NCBI GenBank assembly: GCA_037447655.1
Contig: JBBHKE010002377.1
Location: 45,367-109,366, forward strand
Reading direction: 5' to 3'
Length of the DNA stretch: 64,000 nt
DNA from: Zygnema cylindricum
Taxonomy: Eukaryota > Streptophyta > Zygnematophyceae > Zygnematales > Zygnemataceae
Translations under genes and position numbers: made by a program
Part shown: positions 31,521 to 42,680 of the stretch, in pieces
Layout of the letters: each line of letters opens with the position of its first letter
How positions within the stretch are numbered: the stretch's first letter is position 1
Notes under the pieces: model-generated
The model's input: the letters and a program-made list of their open reading frames with translations, nothing else
Told to the model about the DNA's origin: nothing
Database searches by the model: none

Positions 31521-32524
31521 TGTTGAAATCACTAGATTTATAGAGTATTTTCTAGGTCTGAATAGCTTAATAGGAAAAGAAAAGAAAAGCGTAGACATTC
31601 TGCCTCCACCTTTTTCCTCTATCCCCCATATTTGTTGTAGTCACTGAAGGAGAGAGAGAGTGGTGGAGCCATGGCTGCCTCAGCTCTATAGGTAGGACTA
31701 AAGAGTGACATAAGTCACTCTCAACAAAAAGGTGGAGTCCTCCAAGGCTCAAACCTCCGACGGGCATAGCGCGGCGTAGCCGTCAGCTCTAACCTGTTTA
31801 TTGTAGGAGTTTGTTAAAGTACATAGGGTGTAATTATTTCTTAAACTGAGTTATGATCTTTTATCCGATTGACGGACATATGAATGATGGGATATAGAAT
31901 TAGTTAATATTCAGTGCGAACATGATCTCGCAGGAAACAAATGAATCGGACATTTGTTTCGACGGCTAACATTTAATGTCGGTTTTTATCCAGCGGCACA
32001 TATTGATGCCGAGATCGCCGAATGGTTACTTTGGCGTTTTTGGATAAGGCATGACTTGGCACCACGTGGAAAGATAATATTAGGCTACGAGAATCCCGGA
32101 GAACATACAGACGAGTACCATGTGGACATGCGTCTTTTCAATGGCCTTGTTGTACACAGGTCGTATAGAAAGGACATCGGTCGTAGTACCTTTCTGTAAT
32201 TTATTGGTATTTGATTGAATCGTACTGTAGTAGATAGGGGTTGTGAGAGGGGAGTAAGACTTAGCATTTTTTTTTTACAGTCACCTCTTTTTTTGAGAGT
32301 TTGTATAAAATGGCATATTTGCCACCTCATAACTAATTGGTATGTTGGCCGTTTTCACTGATTTTTTTGCTACCGACTCAATGGAGTCCAAAATACACAG
32401 GGTTGTTGTCACATTGTCAATTTGTATGCTTGGGCAATAGTGGTTCTGGCTGAAAGTGGGTAAGTTAAAAATTACCTAGAGGCTTCTTGGATTCTATAGT
32501 CCAATAGAGGACAATAAATTAAAC
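31521..32524 (+). mobile_element. Copia F 3' LTR
   Basis: TGTTGAAATCACTAGATT onward, B/C subfamily. AGTGACT loop on the opposite strand near 31625-31650, minus-strand tRNA-like block with B box GGTTTGAGCC (about 31764-31755), CACGTG near 32064, TATAAAATGG near 32304, GACTCAATGGAGTC near 32370. The 3' end has degenerated (…AATAAATTA near 32524). Confidence 0.8.
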
Positions 32525-32790
32525 CTGACACACAAATGTTTTGACCACCCTCACCCCTACAAGGGCTTCACTCAATTGAGTTATGAAAAGTGGGATGTTA
32601 AATAAAATGTGTGATCAACAAGATGGAATGTTTATTTCAGCTCATCTAATAGCCTTTTTTAAATATGAGGTTATTTTGTTAAAAATTTATGAAAAGAAAA
32701 AGAAAAGGAAAAATAAAAAGGGGGAGCCGGTGTTGGTTTATATTTTTGTGTGAAAAATTGAATAGAAAACAGATTACAAAATCAGAGGAG
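32525..32790 (+). mobile_element. Copia G internal 3' end (remnant)
   Basis: No coding homology remains. A polypurine tract (AATCAGAGGAG) at 32780-32790 sits directly before LTR G, so this is the non-coding tail of that element. A short piece at 32545-32590 (ACCACCCTCACCCCTACAAG) resembles U5 of an LTR in the opposite orientation. Confidence 0.5.
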
Positions 32791-33921
32791 TGTTGATTTT
32801 TATGTATTTTCAAGGTTTGAATAGGAAAATTAAAAGGAGAAAGTCAGCAAAGGTAGCCTGCTTCTCGCTCCACTCTCCATCCCCATATCCACTCTCCAGT
32901 CCCCATACTTGTTCCAGTCACTGAAGACCGGAGAATGTCCAAATGAGACCGAGAATAGGCTAGATACTAAGTGTAGTGTATACCAAAAAGTGGCTATCGG
33001 CACCAGGATTTGATCCTATAACCTATCGATTGTCAGATTAGACGGTAGCCGTTAGCTTTATCCTATAGTATAGGAACTATGCTGGATATGTAGGATACGA
33101 TAAATATTTAAATAAAATACAAGTTGAAGATTCTATTTAACTAATTGAACAGAATCTTCAACATAAAACCCACTGTACCTTATATACCGTACGAAACAAA
33201 TGTTATGGACATGTATTTCGACAGTCCGTGATCGACGGCCGTTGTGCGAGCCGAGATTCTCGAATGCCTTCCTTCGCGATTTTGGGTGAGGCCACTCCAG
33301 ATGCCACGTGGCAATATCCTAGAGGATTGCGGGATCTCCGAAACACGAGATGACAAGTCCGGATATGACAAATGTCACATTATGGCAATGTCGTACAAGG
33401 ACAGTACAGAAAGTATTTCGGCACCTGTACTTTCTTGTATTGTAGAGTGCTATGATTGGTCCGTACTTCAGTAGAAGGGGTTTTACAGAGGGGAATAGGA
33501 CTTAGTATATTTTTGCTAGGTAGCCGCCTCTTTGAGAGAGCACCTTCTATAAAAGGCTAACTTTGAGCAGCCATATCTATCAACTCAGTTGACCATTTTC
33601 AGTGATTCTTTTTGCTGCGGACTTAAGGGAGTCCAGACTACACAAGTGTATAGTCGGTCAGATTGTTTGCTTGCCAGGGTGGCTGCATCTCTAAGGGAAA
33701 GTAAAATTGGGCATAATAATCCGAAACTCATATTCTAACTTTGCATTCTGTGGTGGAACTGAGCACACAGAAAGTCTTATTTCACAGCGGTGAAGCTGTA
33801 ATAGGGTTCTAATTGTCAAAGGGTCAATCATTTGGGTTTATATAAACTTGGATTCGGCACTGTCTAGATCAACTTCTTGTGAGCTACCTACTCTGGAACA
33901 AATAGAGGTCTCAGAGTTACA
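32791..33921 (+). mobile_element. Copia G 3' LTR
   Basis: 1131 bp, TGTTGATTTTTATG to AGAGTTACA, A/D subfamily. Includes the AGTGACT hairpin (about 32895-32940), minus-strand tRNA-like block with B box GGATCAAATCC (33015-33005), CACGTG near 33305, TATAAAAGG at 33549, GATTCTTTTTGC near 33604 and a terminal ACTCTGGA/CTCAGAGT hairpin. Confidence 0.85.
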
Positions 33922-33947
33922 GCCTGTTCATGAATAAGTTCAAAACT

Positions 33948-34137
33948 ACAACGTTCATTGTTATTAGCGTTAAACACTTATTAGTTTTGATGAAAAATTA
34001 TAATCAATAATATTATTCAATGCAAATAGACGTGGCACGTTATGGTCCACGTCTTTAAATAACGTTGTTAACTCTATTTTGTGATTTTTGGCTATAAATA
34101 GTAGGTAATTTTTAACATTAATAACGATGAGCGGTGT
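33948..34137. mobile_element. 190-bp palindromic element at the hAT end (copy 1)
   Basis: The left arm ACAACGTTCATTGTTATTAG and right arm (reverse complement) ACACCGCTCATCGTTATTAA match over about 27 bp. They resemble the ends of the 5-9 kb MITE family. The same palindrome adjoins the second hAT copy at 60228. Confidence 0.65.
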
Positions 34138-34790
34138 GGCGGTAAATCTCCCTTTGGAAAAAAACAATTCGTGTACCTTTTCTTTTTACTATTTTGTCTT
34201 TTTGTAATTTTTTTTTACGAATATTTATTTTCCTCTACAATTATCTCCCTCAAGAGATTTTTTTCTTTGCGTGTAACTGTTAGATTAATGTTTAAAATCT
34301 TATATTAATGTTTATTCTTTCGCTAATCTAAATTTTTCGCTACATTTTTTGGAAGGTTTTTCTTTCGACTTTTTTCGACTACGATACTATCTTATGAATT
34401 ATGCAAACAAGGTAATGTTTAATTATACATGCTTAAAAAAATATCCTAGTTTTTTATATGGAAAATCAATTAGCAAAAAACACTTTGTGATAGGCAAAAA
34501 AAATAAAAATTCTTCTGTAATATCAAATATACAAATAAACAAATCAAAACAAAGAAATCCTTGTCCTATTTTTGACTCTATTATACAAATTCTCAACCTC
34601 AAACTTAAAAATTACACAAAATCTATAAGTCTAAATTCGATGTAGATACTACGCTTTTAAAAACAAGCATTCCGGTTTAAAAAAAAAAAAAAAACACTAG
34701 AAAAATTGTGAAATATAACAAATATTTCAAAGAAAAAAAAATAAAACAAATACTAAAAAATAACAATAATTTGAAAATAAAACAAAAAAC
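34138..34790 (-). mobile_element. hAT copy 1, AT-rich 3' segment
   Basis: Non-coding, AT-rich. Matches the reverse complement of about 59620-60227 (for example TTTTTCGCTACATTTTTTGG and the CATGCTTAAAAAAA region). A plus-strand 98-codon frame here looks like chance. It is separated from its transposase by the nested LTR at 34791. Confidence 0.65.
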
Positions 34791-35670
34791 TGAAACTTTG
34801 TGGCCTCCATTAGCCCACGGAATATACAACGTATATAAGACCTCTAAGATAATGCATGGCCCTTCCCCTTTCCCAATGAATAAGTGGAACCCTGGTACAC
34901 AAGTATTCTGACCACCCTCACCAGTGTGAGGGCCCGACTCCCGTAAGCCGAAGGCAAAAAGAATCACTTAATTTGCTCCCCTGAGCAGTAAGTTGTCAAT
35001 GTCAAAGATGACCTTTATAGTTACAAGCTCTCTCAAAGAGAGGTGGCTAAATTTCTCTAAGTCGTAGTCTGCCTACTCACGGCTACCTACTACTCAACTC
35101 TACACCAATAGGAATATTGTACATTACGAGAAGGTACATCGGCCAATCTACTTCTTGTACGACATGGCCTTCAAAGTGATGCATGTCAGATCAGGAGCCA
35201 TAGTTCCACACCCATCTTCTTCAGTGCGAATTTGTGGCACCACGTGGCATCGCGTGATGTTACCCCCCAAAGCCGTCAAAAGTTCATTCCGGGTTGGCGA
35301 CTGCAACGATGGCCGTCTGATTAAATATATTTACACGGTTCGGATTCGCGTCCGTGCATGAATTGTTTCACATGCGTCTTTTTGCTAGTTTGTTCCATTA
35401 AATGAATTAGACGTCGCGTAACCTTTTATATAATTATCAAACCCAAAACGTGTAGCGACTCTTGAGAGATTTAACGGATAGAGCGGTAGGCAATTTGAAA
35501 TATGTAAGATTTAGGATCAAATCCAAGCCAGACCAACCGTTTTGGTAAAGTGTCCCTTATTCTGGTCTTCCACCTTCCGACTAAGGAGGCAACCATGGTT
35601 TTTCATGATCCTCTCTCTCTTTAGTCTAACTAAAATAGATAAGTGAACTATAAATTACTAATTTTCAACA
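34791..35670 (-). mobile_element. Solo copia LTR nested in hAT copy 1
   Basis: 880 bp, TGAAACTTTG...TTTTCAACA (plus writing; minus-oriented). Flanked by AAAC on both sides (a 5-bp duplication with one change). hAT copy 2 is continuous across the equivalent point near 59610, giving the empty site. Has the tRNA-like block (about 35470-35545, B box GGATCAAATCC) and CACGTG near 35242 but lacks the AGTGACT loop, like the LTR at 14198. Confidence 0.85.
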
Positions 35671-36559
35671 AAACATGTGTTTTAAAGGTATCGGTTGGAT
35701 CTAAAATACAAAAGATCACTAACAATTGAAGTCGCTAGTGAGCTCCTCTTTTTTGTGATCGTATTCTTGACATCCAAAAAATTGCATTCAGACATGGAGC
35801 TAGAAGTTGGAATAGCTACAACGGATCTAGCGACACAAGCTAGAATAGGAAATCCTCCATATTTCACAAGTACATTTGATTTTTTTTTTCCACCGTTCAA
35901 GAATGTTAAAGTTTAATCTTTCGTCGCTCGTTAATTTTAAAACAAACAAACGATTTAATTCATCATTAACGAGCGTTTTTTTGTCGATAGTAATAAAAAC
36001 ATTGTTTTTGTCATCGCTTTCACCAAAACAATTGTGAAAACCGTCCATACTTTGCGATGTTTTTCGTTTTTTTGTTATACGATGAGGACTACCGAAATAA
36101 ACGTGATCTTTGATGATGTCGTTTGCGATTTCTCGAAGTTTGACCTTCGCGCTTTCAATTTCGGTTTTCGATACCCTTATTATTTCAAGCCTTTGATTTT
36201 GTAGGGGATCTAAAAGAGCTGCGACAATCTGATACTCGTGAAGGCCCCACTTCGGTAATGCAAATTCATAAAAAGTTCTTTTGGCTTTTGCAAGTTTTGG
36301 GAATCGATGGGGCATTGTTTTTCACCGTCATTGTAATATGTTTTTCCTATCTTACAATGCTTATAGAGAGACCATAGCTCAAACACAACCAAATGTAAAG
36401 TTGGTTCTTTGAAGTTTTCCAACTTTAGGGTCGCTTTTTGAAACCTTTACAAAAATAGTATATGTTCGGTAAGATGGGTCTTATCGATACAAGCAAAAAT
36501 TAGCAATTTAGTTTTTGCTTGAGCGATTGATCTTATCTCGCTGAATGCATCGTAAATAT
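35671..36559 (-). pseudogene. hAT-family transposase, C-terminal half
   Basis: Minus strand: ATLKLENFKEPTLHLVVFEL (near 36440-36380), HEYQIVAALLDPLQNQRLEI (the LDP block), NDELNRLF, FNILERWKK, then after a frame change in a T-run FPILACVARSVVAIPTSSSM and TKKRSSLATSIVSDLLYFRSN. The last blocks are the hAT C-terminal dimerisation domain. The N-terminal zinc finger and most of the catalytic domain are absent, cut by LTR H at 36560. Frames are broken, so it is non-functional. Confidence 0.85.
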
Positions 36560-37521
36560 AAAACTCTATGGGGTCCATTCCCCCACAAAATTCGCAGATC
36601 CAAAGAAGCTTATCTAGTTAGTGCTAACTTCAAGTTGATACAAACCCAAATGATTAACCCCTTCACAATCAAAACCCCAATACAACTTCACCTCGTGAAA
36701 TAGGACTTTCTTTGTGCTCAGTTCCACCAAAGAATGCAAAGTTGGAATATGAGTTTTGGACACATTCACCCCCACTAACTTTCCTGTAGAAATGCAGCCA
36801 ACCCGACAAGCAAAGACTCTGACCAACATAGCCCATGTGTAGCCTAGACTCCTTTGAGTCCGCAGCAAAAAGAATCTCTGAATTTGCTCCCCTGAGCAGT
36901 AAGTTATGAGTGGTCAAAGATGACCTTTAGTACAAAGCTCTCTCGGAGAGAGGTGGCTACCTTCTAAAATTTATAAGTCGTATCTCTCTCTAAAACTTCT
37001 ATCTATTGACGTAGGGAACCAATCACAATACTTTGATGTACAGAAAAGAAGAGGTACCGGTGTACTTTTTGTACAGCCATCATACGACATGGGCAAAAAG
37101 TCGATACATGCCAAATCCAGATTTGTTCCCATAATCTCCGAAATTGCCGCAATCCAATGTGATTGTGCGACGTGTCATTTGACGTGGCGAAGATCAAAAA
37201 CCACCAAACACCCAATCCTGAATCTCAACATCTATCGCGGTCATTCGATCAAGATCAGCTATTAAATCCAGCAGTCAAAAATCAATGCGCGGTATTTGTT
37301 TTGCTATCGAAAAAAATGCGCTGTATTCATTTAGTGAAGTACCGTACGTCGTAAGTACATTTAAATTGTTTTTATGTTACATGTCTGTTGGCGCCGTTAA
37401 ATGAATTTATGGCATTTTACATATTTAAACACTTATGAATTCATATATATCTCACCATTGATCCTAGTCAATAGGATAAGGCTTACGACTAAGGGTGATT
37501 TGACGGACGATAGGTACCAAG
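36560..37521 (-). mobile_element. Copia O 3' LTR, first part
   Basis: A/D-type LTR with a damaged start (AAACTCTATGGGGTCCATT), GACTCCTTTGAGTC near 36848 and tRNA-like A-box side near 37459-37500. It breaks at GGTACCAAG (37521), where element I inserted, and resumes with CCAAGATCAAATCC at 43588. Confidence 0.85.
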
Positions 37522-38426
37522 TGTTGTTTTTGGACAGCTTTAAGTCTCAGCAAATTTATAGGACGATAGGAAAATAGATCTATATGGACACGCGTCATCA
37601 CTTGAATCACAGTGCAGGTTTTTGAATGGTACCGACAACGCAGCTGCGAAGCACATGGAACAAGCGCAGCTGCGATTATCTTTGATATGGTCCGTACGGA
37701 CAAACGCAGCCTGCGACGCAACAGGTCAAACGCAACTACGGATATATTGGTACATGACAACGCAGTTGCTACGCAACAGGACAAACACAACTGCGGCTAA
37801 CTTTTGAATGTGATAACGCAGTTGCTATGAAGCTGCGGATACTTGAATATAATCAGGAATTGGACTGCGCTACTGCAATTGATGTGAATCAAGTCAACAG
37901 ACGAGATTCACTTAGCCAGGCGACAAGTATTTGATCAAATCACCTATATAGGATTCTCAGTCATATTGAGTGTACAGTGATAGATTAGTTCTTAGCGTAA
38001 GTAGGAGCACTTAGACCTTAGTGGCAGTTTAGTTCTTTTGGATGTATTGTTTTGGAACACTTGTATCGGCGATACAGCACTATGTAGTAGGAACTCAGAG
38101 TGAAGAGTATAAGACTTAGGACGTAGAACATTTTAAGTATCCAGACTTTCCAGACTGTGTAATCTGCAGACTGTTTATGGGAAACTTTTGAGTTGCATAT
38201 CTTGGTGTTTATTGGATCAATTGAGCTAAAACTTTGGGAGTTGTCAGTCTTTGTGATATCTGAACTGTGGTATAGTTTGAAACAGTTTGGTTTATTGTAT
38301 CAGATTTGGTGAGTTGTAGAAAACAATTGTTTAATAGGATTCTTGATTAGCTTATGTAAGTGAGATCATGGCTACTTCCACTACTACTACTGATGCTCCA
38401 CTTGCTCCAGTGGTTGAAGAACAACA
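37522..38426 (+). mobile_element. Element I 5' LTR
   Basis: TGTTGTTTTTGGACAGC to GAAGAACAACA. The 3' LTR is 42681-43587. The LTR 3' end encodes the first ~20 Gag codons from ATG 38368. TATA-like AGTATAAGAC near 38105. The primer site GGTTATGGGTCTG follows at 38427; nine bases match the initiator tRNA-Met anticodon arm. Confidence 0.9.
37636..37840. promoter_or_regulatory. CGCAG(C/T)TGC repeats in U3 of element I
   Basis: At least six variants of AACGCAGCTGC/AACGCAGTTGC occur in about 200 bp and again in the 3' LTR (42796-43000). Several are palindromic (GCAGCTGC, containing the E-box CAGCTG). Position upstream of the presumed promoter suggests an enhancer array. A related CGCAGCTGCG piece lies at 58984. 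Confidence 0.45.
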
Positions 38427-39360
38427 GGTTATGGGTCTGTCATCAAGAATTCCTATTTTCTCGGGAGAAAAATACGCGTATTGGGCGGATATGGTGGAAA
38501 CACACTTCGAAAATGTTAATCTTTTTGATATTTTGGATAGTTCACTGGCCGAATCAGAACCGTCATGGTCAAAGAAAAATTCGCAAGCTCGGTCAATTTT
38601 GAAGTTTTGTATTTCAGAGGAATTGGCTATGTCACGGATAAAAATGAAAAAGGCGATCGATATCTGAAAATCTCTCAAGGATGATTTCGAAAAGGCTAAT
38701 GTACAAGAAGAGATATTTTTGGCTGGACAAATTTGGGACTACAAATACACGAGTTGCACAATGGCTGAATATTGTGACAAATTTTGAATACTAATAGATT
38801 CTCATGCTTGTGGAGGCGGATCTTTTCCTCAGTTTCAGCAGGTTGCTTTGCTAATGAGGGGTCTTCCTAATACTATGAGAGCTGCGTCTGATAGGATGAA
38901 ACAAAAAGATAAAGCTAACTGGACACTACAATTAGCTATTAATTTGATATTAGAAGAGGAGGCACATTCTAAAATTCGTAATGGTGAAAAACAAGTAGAG
39001 GCATTTAACACTGAATTTGACAAGAAATGTCATTTTAATCAGTAGAGAAATCAGTTTAATCAGAATCAAAATCAGTTAAGACAGTTTAATCAAAGAGGAA
39101 ATAGACAATCCTTCCATGCTTGTTTTAAATGTAATAAAAAGGGTCATGGATACAAATTCTGTCCTAAGCTTAAAAAGGCTAATGAAACAGGTCTATGTAG
39201 GCCTAGTTGGCAGCAGAGCCAGTTTCATCACAGCTTCACGGGATCGTCACAACGAAGAAATGCACTATTCTCGGCGTCTTCATCTCATCATGACGAGTCT
39301 CTCTCACTCTCTAACGAGAAGGATGATGATCTATTTGCAATGGCGGCAGCGATGGAGGGC
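38368..39360 (+). pseudogene. Element I gag
   Basis: Begins MATSTTTTDAPLAPVVEEQQ in the LTR, passes through the primer site as VMGLSSRIPIFSGEKYAYW, then capsid-like sequence (WSKKNSQARSILKFCIS, GLPNTMRAASDRM). The nucleocapsid has one intact zinc knuckle CFKCNKKGHGYKFC (39121-39162) after a Gln/Asn-rich stretch. Premature stops at 38665, 38787 and 39043. Compare J, where the same region has fewer stops. Confidence 0.85.
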
Positions 39361-40990
39361 GCTAAGGACAATGGATGGATAATGGACAGAGGAGCATCGA
39401 CCCACATGTGCTAGAACAAGGCCGTTTTCAAAAATCTGAAATCAACACCAAAGAAAAATATATATTATGCATGTGGAATGAGTGTGCAAACGCGGGCTGT
39501 AGGTGATGTCTCCTTGCTAGTTGATGTAGGGGGCAAGGCTGTTGAGAGAACTCTTAATAACGTTCTCTATGTCCCAAATTTTAAGAAAAATTTGTTCTCA
39601 ACTTCTTTGGTAGAAAGTAAAGGGTTAGAGGTCAATCTTAAACATGGCAGGCAGGTTGTTAGCAAAAATGGGAAATTGCAGTTACGGGAACTAGAGATGC
39701 CAGCAAAATGTATCGAATGGATATGCCCGATAATAACGAGAATGATGTTTTGTATTCTGGTGCATTATCCTCCGATGAGCTATGGCATAAAAGGTTAGGC
39801 CATGTGAATTATGATAGGATAAAAAATATGGTCAATGTTGGTAAAATAGAAGGTATCACAATGTCAAACCAGTCACCTAAAACATGTGATGGATGTGCAC
39901 TAGGAAAAATACACATATTACCATTTCCCCAAGAGTCTGAACATAGGTCTACTAAACTTATGAAACTCATTCATTGTGATGTTTTCGGTCCTGCGAAGGT
40001 ACCACCTGCCAGGGGGATGAAATATATGGTTACGTTTACAGATGATTTTTTGAGGTTTACTAAGGTCTACTTCATGAAAGAAAAGAGTGAAATCTTCACT
40101 CATTGTAAACACTACATTGCGTGGGTGGAGAAACTACATGGACTACCAATTTTGGAGCTTAAATCGGACAATGGCGGGGAATATACGTTAAAAAGAGTTT
40201 GAAAACTTCTTACTCAAGGAAGGTATAAGTCATAAATTGACTGTTCCATACTCTCCGAACAAAATGGGGTCTCAGAAAGACTAAATAGAACTATCACAGA
40301 AAGCTCTAGGTCCATGTTTGCGGATAAGGACGTCGATCCGAAATTTTGGGCTGAAGCATTAAATTGTGTAGTTTATATTAAAAATAGGATAGGTTCAAGA
40401 TCGGTAGACACCACTCCTTATGAGATCTGGACGGGTAGAAAACCGGATGTCAGTCACTTCAAAGTCTTTGGAAGTAAATGCTTTATATTGGATACGTCTA
40501 ATGATAGATGGAAAATGGAACCTAAGGGATTGCCGGGCATTTTGTTAGGATATGATGATTACTCTAAATGTTATAGAGTGTTTGTTTTTGAGAGACAGAA
40601 AATCATTGTAGCAAGGAATATAGTTGTTAAAGATGAACTAGACTCGATAGACTTATTTCAAATGACAGAGCAGCAGAAGCGGCAAAAAGTACAAGACTGT
40701 GTCATTTTAGATAGCATCCATAATATTGTCCCACAAATGCAAAATTCACCAGTGGTACCACCAGAGTCGGAACATAATTGGGTTCAAAAACAAGTTCGTT
40801 TCGCAGCGCAACAACAGCAGTCAGTGCCTACGGATCGCAACCAGCACAACAAGCGCAACGCACGGGATCCGACAATTTCAGCCTCAGAATTTCTGGGCGA
40901 AAAAGATCGAGTAGCCGCCTGCAACCAAGTTCTCACTTTGCCTACTCGGCAGCCTCACGGGAGCCTCTGACCATCTGGGAAGCCTTCTCG
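39361..40990 (+). pseudogene. Element I protease and integrase
   Basis: The protease motif reads DRGAS (39385) instead of DTGAS and is followed by a stop at 39412. The pre-integrase zinc motif is intact: HKRLGHVNYDRI, then CDGCALGKIH. Integrase: HCDVFGP gives the first Asp, SDNGGEYT the second, and NGVSERLNRT (after a frame change at about 40200) the Glu. Then FWAEALNCVVYIKNR, TPYEIWTGRKPD, KVFGSKCF and ILLGYDDYSKCYRVFVF. Two frameshifts and several stops. Confidence 0.9.
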
Positions 40991-42518
40991 TCACTAGAGC
41001 GGAATCACTAGATCGAGGCAGCAAACGATGAAATGAAGTCGATCATGGAGGCTCAGACATGGGAGCTTGTGGACCTTCCTCCGGATCGAAAAGCGATCGG
41101 GAGCAAATGGGTATTCAAGGTGAAGTTAAATCCAGATAATACCATTGAACGATACAAGGCTAGACTTGTGGCAAATGGTTATAATCAAAAGGAAGGAATT
41201 GACTTTGAAGAAACTTTTTCTCCTGTTTTAAGATTTCCAACAGTTAGGATTTTGCTATCTCTAGCTGCTATAGAAGATATGGAAATTCATCAGATGGATA
41301 TAAAGGCGGCCTTTCTGCATGGAGAACTAGAAGAGACAATTTAAATGCAGCAGCCTGAAATGTATGCAGAACCAGGAAAAGAGCACTTAGTATGTAAATT
41401 GCTAAAATCATTGTACGGCCTAAAACAGGCCCCGAGGCAATGGAATCTTAAACTTGATGAATTCTTAACTGGTCTAGGCTTTAACAGGATAAGCTCTGAT
41501 CACTCTGTCTATGTTTTACATGGTGAGGATGGAATAGTATGTATAGCGGTATACGTAGATGATCTACTATTAGTCAGCAAATCAATGGTTGAAATTAACA
41601 AAATTAAATCTGCTTCGAAATCACGGTTCGAGATGAAAGACCTCGGTGAGGCAAAATATATTTTGGGTATTCAGGTAGAGAGGGAAAGGAAAAACAGATT
41701 AATAAAATTGACTCAAAAAGAGGCTATTGGAAACATGTTAGATGAATATGGAATGCGGGGGGCAAAAGGATGTGTCACACCAATGGAGTTTCGGCATAGG
41801 TTAGAGGGGGAAGAAACAGAACCGGGTGTTATTGTCAGTGAAATTTTTGAGTCAGGGGAGGATGATCCTATGACACTGATACCTTACAGACAGATAGTGG
41901 GAAGTTTAACTTATTTCATGAACTATACCCGTCTGGATATTGCTGCAGCAGTTGGGGCACTGAGCAGAAGTCTAGAGATTCTAAGGAAATCTGACCGTGA
42001 TGCAGCAAGAACGAACCAAAGACCTCAAACTCACACTAGGCGGAGGAGATGTGAAGCTGCAAACATGGAGTGATGCAAGCTATGGCGATATGCCAAGTCG
42101 AAAATCCACCACGGGATTCGTTCTGCAAATTGGGAACGGGACTTGTTGTTGGAGCAGCAAACTTCAAAAGGTCACGGCACAATCGACGATGGAGTCAGAA
42201 TATATGGCAACAAGCTCGGCCCTCAAAGAACTCCTATGGGTGAAATCCGTGTTACAAGAATTGGGATACATGCAGGTTGGTCCACAGGTGATTTAGTGTG
42301 AAAACCAGGCCGCCATTGCAATTGCTTCTAACGCAAGTCACAATTTCAAAAGCAAACACATGGATGTAAGATTACACTTTGTAAGAGAAAAAGTGTTCTC
42401 TAGAGTGATTAAATTATGCTATTTGCCAGATGCAAAAATGGTTGCTGATATGCTCACTATAGCTCTTCCGGCTCCTAAACTGAAGTATTGTAGGGACGTA
42501 GTGGGATTAAGTGAATAG
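40991..42518 (+). pseudogene. Element I reverse transcriptase and RNase H
   Basis: RT: WELVDLPPDRKAIGSKWVFK, YKARLVANGYNQKEGIDFEE, MDIKAAFLHGELEE, stop 41342, then SLYGLKQAPRQWNLKLDEFL, catalytic YVDDL (41552-41566), MKDLGEAKYILGIQVERE. RNase H after a frame change near 42000: WSDASYGDM, MESEYMAT, then a stop followed by CENQAA, where the usual catalytic Asp of CDNQ is Glu. Ends LSE-stop at 42516-42518. The non-coding tail 42519-42668 precedes the polypurine tract. Confidence 0.9.
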
Positions 42519-42680
42519 CTGAGTTGCTACACTGCTATACTGCTATGCTTCTCTAGTCCAATAACGTCAATATATTGGGACTACGTGACTTGCTAAAATT
42601 GCTACGTTGCCATGCTGCGATGCTGCGCTAGTTCGACATGGCAGTTGCGCTGACATACTGAGTCTAAAGATTTAGGGGAG

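Noticed and set aside
34349-34645. 98-residue plus-strand protein in the hAT 3' region
   Set aside because: AT-rich, Lys/Asn/Ile composition, no start context, and broken in the second hAT copy.
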